Source: Solirubrobacterales bacterium
Lineage (GTDB): Bacteria > Actinomycetota > Thermoleophilia > Solirubrobacterales > 70-9
Length of the DNA: 64,000 nucleotides
Assembly: GCA_035573435.1 (NCBI GenBank)
Contig: DATMZR010000007.1
Location: forward strand, 1-64,000
Direction: 5' to 3'
Shown: one piece after another, positions 41,308 through 50,061 of the stretch
How positions within the stretch are numbered: the stretch's first letter is position 1
Layout of the letters: every line of letters begins with the position of its first letter
The notes under the pieces: generated by a model
Told to the model about the DNA's origin: nothing
Databases searched by the model: none
The model's input: the letters and a program-made list of their open reading frames with translations, nothing else
Position numbers and translations under genes: made by a program

Positions 41308-41987
41308 ACGAACGGGTCCTGGTCGTCGACGACGAGCCACAGATCGTTCGGGCGCTCAAAGTCATCCTGCGCAGCGCGGGATACGTCACCGAGGCGGCTG
41401 AGTCCAAGGAGGAGGCCTTGAACGCGGTCGCGGTGCGGCCGCCCGACGCCATGGTGCTGGACCTCGTCCTGCCGGACGGCAGCGGAGTCGAGGTGTGCGC
41501 CGACGTGCGGCGATGGAGCAGCCTGCCGATCATCGTCCTGTCCGCGATCGGCGACGAGCGCGAGAAAGTGCGGGCGCTCGACGCCGGCGCTGACGACTAC
41601 GTCACCAAACCCTTCGGCACCGACGAATTGCTCGCCCGCCTGAGGGCGGCCCTGCGCCGCGCGACGGAGGACGGCGGAGGCCCGAGGATCACGATTGGCG
41701 AGCTGACCGTCGATGTCGCGGCCAGGGTCGTGACCCGCGGCGAAACCGAGGTCCACCTGACGCCGATCGAGTTCGACCTGCTCAGGGTGCTCGCGCAGCA
41801 CCGCGGCCGACTGGTAACCCAGCGCCAGCTCCTGCACGAGGTCTGGGGGCCGGGCTACGAGACCGAGACCCACTACCTGCGCGTTCACATCGCTCACATC
41901 CGCTCGAAGCTCGAGCCCGAGCCCTCGCGGCCGCGTTACCTGATCACCGAACCGGGGGTCGGCTACCGGCTGCGGGACGACCTGTAG
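41304..41987 (+). CDS. KdpE-like OmpR-family response regulator
   Basis: 227 residues from GTG. Receiver domain with acidic pair DD near residue 10, phospho-acceptor D53 in MVLDLVLPDGSG and Lys in DDYVTKPFGT. The C-terminal winged helix has VHLTPIEFDLLRVLAQHRGR, THYLRVHIAHIRSKLE and YLITEPGVGYRL, which matches KdpE closely. The likely output is the permease gene 120 bp downstream, given the tandem repeat there. Confidence 0.92.
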   Translation: MNERVLVVDDEPQIVRALKVILRSAGYVTEAAESKEEALNAVAVRPPDAMVLDLVLPDGSGVEVCADVRRWSSLPIIVLSAIGDEREKVRALDAGADDYVTKPFGTDELLARLRAALRRATEDGGGPRITIGELTVDVAARVVTRGETEVHLTPIEFDLLRVLAQHRGRLVTQRQLLHEVWGPGYETETHYLRVHIAHIRSKLEPEPSRPRYLITEPGVGYRLRDDL

Positions 41988-42027
41988 GCGCGTTCTTAGC
42001 GAAATCTCTACGCCCGCGGGCGACGAT

Positions 42028-42049
42028 TTAGCGCCCGCTTAACGCCCGC
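42028..42049 (+). promoter_or_regulatory. Tandem 11-bp repeat, candidate response-regulator site
   Basis: TTAGCGCCCGC (42028-42038) is followed at once by TTAACGCCCGC (42039-42049), ten of eleven bases identical. OmpR-family regulators bind such direct repeats one helical turn apart. A third TTAGCG lies at 41996-42001. The repeat is 62 bp upstream of the permease ATG. Confidence 0.5.
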
Positions 42050-42110
42050 CGCCCGACCATCAGGGTGAGATGCCTGCACCCATCACAAGCGGGCGGTCAC
42101 CGGAGGCGCA

Positions 42111-44090
42111 ATGGCGCAGCTGAAGGAGCGCGGCCTGCGGCGAAGCGTCGGGGTTCCCGGCCTGTTCGCCACCGCCTACGGCAACGTGGGCTCGTCGATC
42201 TACTACGCGCTCGGCCTGGTCGCCGCCCACGCCCTCGGCCTCACCCCGCTGGTCTTCATCTTCGCCGGTGGCCTGTTCGCCCTGACCGCGAAGACCTATG
42301 CCGAGGGCGCCTCGATGTTCCCGGAGGCCGGCGGCTCCTCGTCGTTCGCTCGTCACGCCTTCAACGAGGTGGTGTCATTCTTCGCCGGCTGGGGGCTGTC
42401 GCTCGACTACATCATCACGGTGGCGATCAGCGCCTTCTTCGTCCCCCACTACCTGTCCGTCTTCTTTCCTGCCCTTGGACACGGGCCTGGCGACGTGATC
42501 GGCGGAGCGGTCGTGATCGCCGTCCTGGCCCTGCTCAACATCCGTGGGATCGGCGAGTCGACACGCCTGAACATCTTCCTCGCGATCACTGATCTGCTTA
42601 CCCAGATCGCGCTCGTCGTCCTCGGCGCCGTGCTGATCCTCGACCCCGCGCTCCTCGTTCGTCAGGTTCACCTCGGGGTGGCTCCGAGCTACAGCCAGCT
42701 TTTGTTTGCCGTCTCGATCTCGATGATCGCCTACACGGGGATCGAGACCGTCTCCAATATGGCCGAGGAGGCGCGGGATCCGGGCAAGGACGTGCCGCAA
42801 ACGGTCAACTACGTCCTCTTTGCCGTTCTCGGCATCTTCGCCGGGATCTCGATCGTCTCGATCGTGGCCCTGCCGGTCACCCAGGACGCAGCCGGCCACT
42901 ACTCGACCCAGCTCGGCACCACCTATAAGGACGACCCGGTGCTGGGGATCGTCTCAGCCCTCCACCTGCATGGGGCAGTCGAGACGGCGGCCCGCTACTA
43001 CATCGGCATCCTCGCGGCGACGATCCTGATCATCGCCACCAACGCTGGGCTGATTGGGATCTCGCGACTCTCGTGGTCGCTCTCAGAGCATCGCCAGCTT
43101 CCCGGGGCCTTTTGCCAGCTCCACGAGCGCTACCGCACCCCGTGGTTCACGATCGCTTTCTTCTCGCTCATCGCAATGATCCTGCTGATCCCGGGCCAGA
43201 CCGACTTCCTGGGAAACCTCTACAGCTTCGGGGCGATGCTCTCGTTCACGGTCGCCCACGTTTCGATCATCGCTCTGCGCCTTCGCGACCCTCGCCGCGA
43301 CCGCCCCTACCGAGCGCCCTGGAACGTGGCGATCAGGGGCAAGCCCGTGCCGATGACGGCTGTGCTGGGCGCTCTGGGAACCGGAGCCGCCTTCGTCTCG
43401 GTGGTCGTCCTTCATGACGAGGCACGCTACGTTGGTACCGGCTGGATGCTGGTCGGGATGGCCGGCTACCTCATCTACCGCCGCCGCCACGGCCTCGATC
43501 CGCGCCGCCAGTACCGGATCGAGCGTCCCCAGCGCCCGCTCGGCTTCTACGAGGTCGCGTACCGCTCCGCCCTGGTCCCGATCTTGGGCACCGATGTCAA
43601 CACGGAGGCCATGGCACGGGCCGCGAAGCTGGTCGGACCTGACGCCGAGGTCGAGGCCTTGTACGTCCTGGCCGTCCCCCGCGAGCTCGAGCTCGGGGAC
43701 GGGATGGCCGAGGAAGAGGAGCTGGCTCGCAACGTGCTCGAGGTCGCGCGCCTTCAGGGCCGTGCTCGACATCTCAAGGTCCGCGTCAGGCTGATCCGCA
43801 CCCGCAATCCGGGCGCGGCGATCGTCGAGGAAGCGATCGAGCGACACTCCGACCTGATCTACATCAGCACCGAGCACGGCGCCAGCAACGGTGAGCGCCT
43901 GCTCGGGCCCACCAGCCGCTACGTGCTCGCCAACCGTCCCTGCCGGATCGTGGTCGAGGGCGGAAACGCGGACTTCCCTCACGAGTCGACTACGGTCAAC
44001 TCCTTTGGGAAGCTGCTGAAGTTTCGGCAGCCGTCGTCGGCGACGGTCACCAGGTCCTCGATCCGGACTCCCAGCCGGCCGGGGAGGTAG
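42111..44090 (+). CDS. APC superfamily permease with C-terminal USP-like domain
   Basis: 659 residues from ATG after GGAGG. Residues 10-460 are about twelve helices of the APC fold: TAYGNVGSSIYYALGLVAAH, AEGASMFPEAGGSSSFARHA, ISMIAYTGIETVSNMAEEAR and DPGKDVP. Residues about 500-625 resemble a universal stress protein: a first strand ALVPILGTDVNTEAM, AIVEEAIERHSDLIYISTEH and LGPTSRYVLANRPCRIVV. KimA-type potassium importers share this layout. With KdpDE-like genes beside it, potassium or an amino acid are both possible substrates. The last 37 residues read antisense through the pepP end. Confidence 0.88.
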   Translation: MAQLKERGLRRSVGVPGLFATAYGNVGSSIYYALGLVAAHALGLTPLVFIFAGGLFALTAKTYAEGASMFPEAGGSSSFARHAFNEVVSFFAGWGLSLDYIITVAISAFFVPHYLSVFFPALGHGPGDVIGGAVVIAVLALLNIRGIGESTRLNIFLAITDLLTQIALVVLGAVLILDPALLVRQVHLGVAPSYSQLLFAVSISMIAYTGIETVSNMAEEARDPGKDVPQTVNYVLFAVLGIFAGISIVSIVALPVTQDAAGHYSTQLGTTYKDDPVLGIVSALHLHGAVETAARYYIGILAATILIIATNAGLIGISRLSWSLSEHRQLPGAFCQLHERYRTPWFTIAFFSLIAMILLIPGQTDFLGNLYSFGAMLSFTVAHVSIIALRLRDPRRDRPYRAPWNVAIRGKPVPMTAVLGALGTGAAFVSVVVLHDEARYVGTGWMLVGMAGYLIYRRRHGLDPRRQYRIERPQRPLGFYEVAYRSALVPILGTDVNTEAMARAAKLVGPDAEVEALYVLAVPRELELGDGMAEEEELARNVLEVARLQGRARHLKVRVRLIRTRNPGAAIVEEAIERHSDLIYISTEHGASNGERLLGPTSRYVLANRPCRIVVEGGNADFPHESTTVNSFGKLLKFRQPSSATVTRSSIRTPSRPGR

Positions 44091-45085
44091 ACGCCCGGCT
44101 CGACTGTGACCACGTCCCCGGTCTCGAGCGTCTGGTCAGACCTTTGCGAGACGCGCGGCGCCTCGTGGACCTCGAGCCCGACCCCGTGTCCCAGGCCATG
44201 GCCGAAGTGCTCGCCGTGGCCCGCGCTGACGATCGGATCTCGGGCCACGGAGTCGGCGTCGCGTGCCGGGACGCCCGCATGGATCGCCGCCAGCGCCATT
44301 TCCTGCGCCGAGCGCACGAGCTCATAGACCTCGTGCGCCTCGTCGTCGATCTCCCCCACGGCCACTGTGCGCGTGCAGTCCGAGCAGTAGCCGTCGACGA
44401 TCGCGCCCATGTCGATCAGCAGGAGCTCGCCGGCGCCCACGGGCCGGTCGGAGGAGCTGTGATGTGGCAGGGCGCCGTTCGCACCGGCGGCAACGATGGC
44501 CGGAAACGCCGGGTCGTCGGCGCCCAGCTCGCGCATCCGCTGATGGGCGTCCAGCATGATCTCCCGCTCCGTCCTTCCCACCACCCCCCGGTCGAAGATC
44601 CAGCCATAGACCTCGTCCGCAAGCCGGGCGGCCTCGGCGATGGCCCGCAGCTCGTCAGCGTCCTTGCGGCGGCGAAGGCGCTCGACCAGGCCGCCGGCCG
44701 CCACCAGTTCCACCTCCTCGGGGACGCCCTGCTCGAGCTTGCGCAGGCTCTTGACGCTGGTCTGGGCTTCGTCGTAGCCGACCCGCCCCCGCAACCGCGG
44801 CAACGCCGCGTCGAGCAGCTCGCGTTCGGCCGTCGCACGCTCGAACTCCGCATCCACCTCGCGCTTCGCTCGCTCGACGTAGCGAAAGTCGGTGAGGAAG
44901 ACGCGATCCTCGGCGCCCACGATCGCCAGGCCGCTGGTCCCGCTGAACCCTGTCAGCCAGCGCAGGTTCGAGATCGCGTCGGGAGTGGAGTCCCCAGGGC
45001 GGACCAGATCGCCCACCAGGAGCTGGTCGATCCCGTGCTCAGGCAAGAGGCGCGCCAGGCGCTCGGGCCGGGTCACGGCGTTCAC
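43979..45085 (-). CDS. pepP: Xaa-Pro aminopeptidase (M24 family)
   Basis: 368 residues from GTG 45085, which overlaps the aroQ stop as GTGA; a longer upstream frame is low-complexity. The creatinase-like N-terminal domain is ISNLRWLTGFSGTSGLAIVG. The pita-bread domain has the metal ligands in LLIDMGAIVDGYCSDCTRT, GHGLGHGVGLEVHEAPRV, VVTVEPGVYLPGRLGVRIED. It removes N-terminal residues before proline. Such a gene normally sits between aroQ and efp. The 3' end overlaps the convergent permease by 112 bp. Confidence 0.92.
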   Translation of the reverse strand: MNAVTRPERLARLLPEHGIDQLLVGDLVRPGDSTPDAISNLRWLTGFSGTSGLAIVGAEDRVFLTDFRYVERAKREVDAEFERATAERELLDAALPRLRGRVGYDEAQTSVKSLRKLEQGVPEEVELVAAGGLVERLRRRKDADELRAIAEAARLADEVYGWIFDRGVVGRTEREIMLDAHQRMRELGADDPAFPAIVAAGANGALPHHSSSDRPVGAGELLLIDMGAIVDGYCSDCTRTVAVGEIDDEAHEVYELVRSAQEMALAAIHAGVPARDADSVARDPIVSAGHGEHFGHGLGHGVGLEVHEAPRVSQRSDQTLETGDVVTVEPGVYLPGRLGVRIEDLVTVADDGCRNFSSFPKELTVVDS

Positions 45086-45519
45086 TCGAGCGCTCGCTTC
45101 AGGATCCCGAGCGCCTCGCGATAGCCCTCGGGGCCCTTCCCCCACACGGCCCCGACGGCCAGGCCCTCCAACACGGACTGGCTCCGCCACTCCTCGCGCG
45201 AGCGCACATCCGAGAGGTGAACCTCCACGGACGGCAACCCCGTGATCTCGAGCGCATCGCGGATCGCGTAGCTGTAGTGGGTCCAGGCGCCCGGGTTGAG
45301 CAGGGCTGCGTCGGCGACCTCGGGCAGGCGATGCAGGTGTTCCACGAACGCCCCCTCATGATTGGTCTGAAAGAAGTGCACCTCGAGTTCGAGGTCGTGC
45401 GCGAAGCGCTTGATGGTCAGCTCGAGCTCCGGGAGCGTGATCGTCCCGTAGTGCTCTGCCGGGCGACGGCCGAGCGCGTCGAGGTTCACGCCGTGCATGA
45501 CCTCCACCCGGTTCCTCAT
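45082..45519 (-). CDS. aroQ: 3-dehydroquinate dehydratase, type II
   Basis: 145 residues. Third shikimate step. MHGVNLDALGRRPAEHYGTI with the conserved Arg and Tyr, FFQTNHEGAFVEHLH, LLNPGAWTHYSYAIRDAL with the Asn, and VEVHLSDVRSREEWR with the catalytic His are all type II marks. ATGA overlap with aroKB. Confidence 0.96.
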   Translation of the reverse strand: MRNRVEVMHGVNLDALGRRPAEHYGTITLPELELTIKRFAHDLELEVHFFQTNHEGAFVEHLHRLPEVADAALLNPGAWTHYSYAIRDALEITGLPSVEVHLSDVRSREEWRSQSVLEGLAVGAVWGKGPEGYREALGILKRALE

Positions 45520-47090
45520 CGCAGCTCCTCCACTGCGGCTCGGACGGTGTCCGGGTCCACTGGGCGGCCGACGACCGGCTGGCCGGCCCGCTCGAGAAGC
45601 ACGAACCCCACCCCGTCTGCCGTGCGCTTCTTGTCTAGCTCGACCGCCGCCAGAACCGTTTCGACGTCGATCGCCGGGTCGAGCCGGGTCGGCAGGCCGT
45701 GGCGTTCAAGCAGGTCGTGGACCTCGTCGCGGAGCTCGACCGCTCCGGACAGCCGAAGGGCCGCCAGCAGGCCCAGCCCGACCGCCTCGCCGTGTCGGTA
45801 GCGCTCATATCCGCTTGCCACCTCGACGGCGTGACCGACGGTGTGGCCCAGGTTGAGCACGGCCCGGCGACCGCTGTCGCGCTCATCGGCGGCCACGACG
45901 TCGAGCTTGGTCTGGACGCAGGCGAAGATCGCATCGCCGAGCTTCGCCGGATCGAGCTCGGTGAGCTTCCGGACCCGCTCCCACGGCTCCGCACCGGCGA
46001 TCAGCGCCGTCTTCACCACCTCGACGAAGCCCGCCGCCAGCTCCTCGGCCGGCAGGGTCGCGAGCGTTGCCGTGTCGGCAAGCACGGCGCTCGGCAGGTG
46101 GTAGGCGCCGACGTAGTTCTTGGCTTCGGGCAGGTCCACCCCGGTCTTGCCTCCGTAGGCCGAGTCGACCTGGGCGAGCAGCGTCGTGGGCACCTGCACC
46201 ACGTCGACTCCCCGCTGGTAGGTCGCCGCGCAGAACCCGGCGAGATCGCCGGCCACGCCGCCACCCAGCGCCACCAGATGGTCGGCACGGGACATCCCGA
46301 GCCGCGCAAGCTCGCGCAGGACCCGCTCCGCCTCGGCCAGCGTCTTGGCGCGCTCGCCCGGCTCCACCTCCACGAGCCCCGCGAGCGGCTGCACCGCCTG
46401 GGCGTACAACCCGGCCACCGTCGAGTCGCTGACACAAAAGCGCCGCTGCGGGAGGGGCCAGAAGCCCGCGGCCAGCAGCCCATCCCCGACGTAAGCCGGG
46501 TACTCGCCCGAGTCGCTCGACGCCCAGGCCATTCGCGTCCCCGGAGGGAGCTCGCGCAGCCCGAGCAACGAAGGCAGCGCCCGCGCCACCATCTGCTCGT
46601 CGCCCGGAGGGAGAATCGCGTCCGCAAGCCGCGCATAGAAGGGCTCGCGCTCGGCGTGCAGGGCCTCGAACTGATGGCGATCCTGGGCCAGAGGCCGATC
46701 GCTGCCCTCCACCCGCCGCCAGGCCTCCTCAGCCGACACCTGCAGCCAGACGACGATGTGCCGAGCAAGCGCTTCACGAACCGGCTCCGAGGTGACCGCC
46801 CCACCGCCCAAAGCGATCACCCCGCCGTCGGCGTCCCCGAGCAGCTTCGTGACCTGCGCTGACTCGAGGCTTCGAAACTCCTCTTCCCCGCGACGTCCGA
46901 AGAACTGGGCGATCGGCATTCCGACCTCGTCCTCGAGCAGCTCATCGGCCTCGAGCGCCTCCAAGCCCGCGTCGCGTGCGGCGCGGGCAGCAGCCGTCTT
47001 GCCGGCCCCCATGAAGCCGATGAAGACGATGGCCGGGCGCCGAGCCGCCTGCGCGATCGAGGCCTCGTCCGACTCCACTAGCGTCGCCAC
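45516..47090 (-). CDS. aroKB: Fused shikimate kinase / 3-dehydroquinate synthase
   Basis: 524 residues. Residues 15-180 are shikimate kinase with P-loop IGFMGAGKTAAARA, ADELLEDEVGMPIAQFF, GEEEFRSLE and VIALGGGAV. Residues 185-524 are dehydroquinate synthase: LVALGGGVAGDLAGFCAATY, VPTTLLAQVDSAYGGKTGVD, LNLGHTVGHAVE and RHGEAVGLGLLAAL with the zinc ligands. No break or shift separates the two. It catalyses the second and fifth shikimate steps. Overlaps aroC by 13 bp. Confidence 0.95.
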   Translation of the reverse strand: MATLVESDEASIAQAARRPAIVFIGFMGAGKTAAARAARDAGLEALEADELLEDEVGMPIAQFFGRRGEEEFRSLESAQVTKLLGDADGGVIALGGGAVTSEPVREALARHIVVWLQVSAEEAWRRVEGSDRPLAQDRHQFEALHAEREPFYARLADAILPPGDEQMVARALPSLLGLRELPPGTRMAWASSDSGEYPAYVGDGLLAAGFWPLPQRRFCVSDSTVAGLYAQAVQPLAGLVEVEPGERAKTLAEAERVLRELARLGMSRADHLVALGGGVAGDLAGFCAATYQRGVDVVQVPTTLLAQVDSAYGGKTGVDLPEAKNYVGAYHLPSAVLADTATLATLPAEELAAGFVEVVKTALIAGAEPWERVRKLTELDPAKLGDAIFACVQTKLDVVAADERDSGRRAVLNLGHTVGHAVEVASGYERYRHGEAVGLGLLAALRLSGAVELRDEVHDLLERHGLPTRLDPAIDVETVLAAVELDKKRTADGVGFVLLERAGQPVVGRPVDPDTVRAAVEELR

Positions 47091-48244
47091 CCGATCCGCT
47101 CCCGGTAGGCGGACAGGGCGCCCAGCGCGTCATCGATGTGGTCGCCACCGAACTTCTCCCGGTAGCAGCGGGCCAACACCAGAGCCGTCATCGCCTCGCC
47201 CACAACCGCGGCCGCCGGGACCACGGTCGAGTCCGTTCGCTCGCGAAGTGCCGCGGTGGGCTCCTTCGTCTCTGTGTCGACCGAGCGCAGGGGCTTGGTC
47301 AGGGTCGAAATCGGCTTGAGCGCGGCGCGCACCAGCAGCGGCTCTCCATTCGACATTCCCCCCTCCACGCCGCCGGCGCGGTTGGTCTCCCGGTGCCAGC
47401 CATCCTCTTCGGACCAGAAGATCTCGTCGTGCGACTCAGATCCGGGCCTGCCCGCGACCTCCCAGGCTTCGCCCACCGAGATCCCCTTCACCGCCTGAAT
47501 CGAGACCAGAGCCTGGGCCAGGCGTCCGTCCAGACGCTCATCCCAGCGCGTGTGGGAGCCGAGCCCCGGCACCAGGCCGAAGGCCCGCACCTCGAAGACT
47601 CCGCCGAGGCTCTCGTTCGCCTTCCGCAAGCGATCGATCTCGGCCACCATCACCTTGCTCGCTTCCGCGTCCAAGCAGCGGACGGGCGAGGAATCCACGT
47701 CGGCGAAGTCCGCGGCGCTGAGACCCTCGCGCTCAGGCGCGGCCACCGATCCGATCTGGACCACGTGGCTGTACACGCCGACCCCGAAGGCCATGAGGAG
47801 CTCCTTGGCGAGCGCACCGGCGGCCACCCGCGCCGCCGTTTCGCGAGCGCTGGCGCGCTCCAGCACGTTGCGAACGTCGGAGTGTCCGAACTTGAGCAGG
47901 CCGGCGAGGTCGGCGTGCCCCGGGCGGGGGGTGTGAACCTCCTCCAGCTCGGCGTCGACGGGCCACGGGTGCATCCGCTCCTCCCAGTTCGCGTAGTCGC
48001 GGTTCGCGACCAGAACGGCGACCGGAGACCCGAGCGTTCGGCCGTGCCGCACGCCGGAGCGGATCTCGACCGAGTCGCTTTCGATCTTCATCCGCCCACC
48101 ACGCCCGTGACCGAGCTGGCGGCGCGCCATCTCGCGGTCGAGGCGCTCCCGATCGAGGCTCAAGCCGGCCGGAAGCCCCTCGACGATCGCGACCAGGCCG
48201 GGCCCATGCGACTCGCCCGCGGTTGTGAAGCGAAACGCCGTCAT
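47078..48244 (-). CDS. aroC: Chorismate synthase
   Basis: 388 residues. Last shikimate step, FMN-dependent. FTTAGESHGPGLVAIVEGLP, ARRQLGHGRGGRMKIESD, RPGHADLAGLLKFGHSDVRN, ERASARETAARVAAGALAKE and GGVEGGMSNGEPLLVRAALK are diagnostic. First gene of the aroC-aroKB-aroQ-pepP run. Confidence 0.97.
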   Translation of the reverse strand: MTAFRFTTAGESHGPGLVAIVEGLPAGLSLDRERLDREMARRQLGHGRGGRMKIESDSVEIRSGVRHGRTLGSPVAVLVANRDYANWEERMHPWPVDAELEEVHTPRPGHADLAGLLKFGHSDVRNVLERASARETAARVAAGALAKELLMAFGVGVYSHVVQIGSVAAPEREGLSAADFADVDSSPVRCLDAEASKVMVAEIDRLRKANESLGGVFEVRAFGLVPGLGSHTRWDERLDGRLAQALVSIQAVKGISVGEAWEVAGRPGSESHDEIFWSEEDGWHRETNRAGGVEGGMSNGEPLLVRAALKPISTLTKPLRSVDTETKEPTAALRERTDSTVVPAAAVVGEAMTALVLARCYREKFGGDHIDDALGALSAYRERIGWRR

Positions 48245-48289
48245 CGCGCCGCCAACCCTAGCGACGCGGAAGCCGCCTCTTGGTGGCGC

Positions 48290-49177
48290 CTATCCCTGGG
48301 CCGCGAACGCCGAGAGCGAGCCGCGCTTGCCCTGCTTGCTCGCTGCGTCCACGTCGGCCGGAGCGAGGCGGATCTCGAACAGCTTCAGCTTGTAGGTGCG
48401 GTCGGACTCCGGCGCATAGGTGAGCTCCGCTTCGTCGCCCACCTTGAGCTTCAGGAGTCGGCAGTTTGCGGGGCCGGGTACGCATTCGCCGTCTCCGGTC
48501 ACCGAGCTGACGTCGTCGGTGACCAGGAAGAGCGCGTGCTTCAGGTCCTGGGTGGCTCCGGAGAAGGCGATCATGGCCTTCGTTTCGCTGGGCAGGAACT
48601 TCCCCAGCTCGACGCTCTTCCGGCGGCTCAGGTCGCCTGGGGGCCCAATCGCGAGGTCAGCCTGGAAGACAAACAGGGTCGGCTCCGTGGAGCCGCCGGA
48701 GCCACCGGAAGGCTTGGAGGAGGGAGGCGTATTCGTGCTGCCCCCGGGCGAGGTGCTCGAAGCCGAGGTTGGCTCCGCGGTCGACGACGTCGAGCTCGAT
48801 CCGCCTCCGGATGTCGTTACGCCTGTCGTAGCGAGCGGCTCGGTGACCGATGACTGGTCGACCTTCGAGGTCACCTCCGGCAGCGTGAACTGCTGGTGGA
48901 ACGGGTTCTTGGAGTTGAAGCGGTCGAGGCGCTTCCTGTACGCGGTGACCCCCAGTTGCCGAGTCAACACCGCGGCCTCGGCGGCGGTCTCCGCGCCGGG
49001 CTCGCTCGCCTCCGGGGCGGTGCTCGGCGTCGTGTCCGTCGGAGCAGCAGAGCTCGAGAGGGCCATCGGGACGGCGATCAGGGCCACGGCGAGCGCAAGC
49101 GCCGGCAGCAGCAACCGGCGGTCGCGCAGGTCGCGGTACAGGTCGGTGAGAATCTGCGGCGGCTGCACGTTCTTCAT
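48290..49177 (-). CDS. Pilus-assembly protein in the PilP position, not PilP by sequence
   Basis: 295 residues, ATGA overlap with pilO. A short cytoplasmic tail, then one helix (LLLPALALAVALIAVPMAL), then a Ser/Thr/Gly/Pro-rich linker of about 80 residues (residues 105-165), then a beta domain with two cysteines (CVPGPANC). No lipobox and no PilP signature. It is the last gene of the pilM-pilN-pilO run and must share their role at the inner face of the pilus machine. In this presumed monoderm it may replace PilP. Confidence 0.7.
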   Translation of the reverse strand: MKNVQPPQILTDLYRDLRDRRLLLPALALAVALIAVPMALSSSAAPTDTTPSTAPEASEPGAETAAEAAVLTRQLGVTAYRKRLDRFNSKNPFHQQFTLPEVTSKVDQSSVTEPLATTGVTTSGGGSSSTSSTAEPTSASSTSPGGSTNTPPSSKPSGGSGGSTEPTLFVFQADLAIGPPGDLSRRKSVELGKFLPSETKAMIAFSGATQDLKHALFLVTDDVSSVTGDGECVPGPANCRLLKLKVGDEAELTYAPESDRTYKLKLFEIRLAPADVDAASKQGKRGSLSAFAAQG

Positions 49178-50061
49178 GGCGTCGGAGCGGGTGCGCTCGA
49201 GGTCGGCGCCTCGGCGGTCGTGGTGGTGCTGGACGCAGGGGTCGGGGTGGCGGTCGAGGTCACGGGAGCCGGACCGCTCGAAGTCGCACCCGCGGTCACC
49301 CCCTGGTCAGCAGGGGTGAGGTAGGTGGTCACGGCCAGGCTGGCGACGAGCGTCGAGGTCGCGCCGGAGCTTGCACCGCCCGCGGTCTTCGGCGGGGCAA
49401 GCGCAAACCCGTCGACGGTGAGGAGGCGGCCTGTGACGTCGACCTCGCCGTGCGGCATCTGGACCATCCTGTCGAGGCTCTCGAGGAAGGTCGCGATCTG
49501 GAAGAAGTCGCCGGTGAACGTGAGGCTGTACGGCATGACGGGCAGGCCGGCAGGCCCCACGGAGGCGCCGATCGGCAGCGTCGCAGCCGCCGCTTCGGTC
49601 GCGGGCGCCGGAGCGGTCGCGGCGACGTTCGTGGTGTCCTCGGCAGTGCCGGTGGAGGGCGTTTCCGGTGGTATCGGCGACACCGACGTGCCGGAGCTGG
49701 AAGGCGCGGTCGCCGTGGACGCGGCCTGCGCGCTCTCGGTGAGATCAATCGAGCGGAAGTCGACGCCTGAGCGGTCCGCAAGCCTCTGCACCTGGACCAG
49801 GAGGCCCGCCTGGTCGCCGTCCGCCGGCACCGCCTTGCCGAGTACGACCAAGCTGCGGTAGTTCACTGGGTAATCCTCACGGGCCTGCTCGCCGGCAGCG
49901 GCGGTGTCCTGTGCCTGCACCAGGGACGCCTGGAGCCCGTCTATGTCGTCCTTCAGGCTGGCGGCTTCGTCGCGCTTGGGGCTGATCATGAGGAGCCAGA
50001 AGCCGGCGATCATTGCGATCACCGCCACGGAGATGACGATGGTCAGCTCGTTCCGCCTCAT
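49174..50061 (-). CDS. pilO: PilO-like type IV pilus assembly protein
   Basis: 295 residues. N-terminal membrane helix (LTIVISVAVIAMIAGFWLLM), coiled-coil (EAASLKDDIDGLQASLVQAQ) and a C-terminal ferredoxin-like domain (MPYSLTFTGDFFQIATFLES, VDVTGRLLTVDGFAL), the PilO plan. It is stretched by low-complexity Ser/Thr/Ala/Pro at two places, unusual in proteobacterial PilO. Pairs with PilN. Confidence 0.85.
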   Translation of the reverse strand: MRRNELTIVISVAVIAMIAGFWLLMISPKRDEAASLKDDIDGLQASLVQAQDTAAAGEQAREDYPVNYRSLVVLGKAVPADGDQAGLLVQVQRLADRSGVDFRSIDLTESAQAASTATAPSSSGTSVSPIPPETPSTGTAEDTTNVAATAPAPATEAAAATLPIGASVGPAGLPVMPYSLTFTGDFFQIATFLESLDRMVQMPHGEVDVTGRLLTVDGFALAPPKTAGGASSGATSTLVASLAVTTYLTPADQGVTAGATSSGPAPVTSTATPTPASSTTTTAEAPTSSAPAPTP

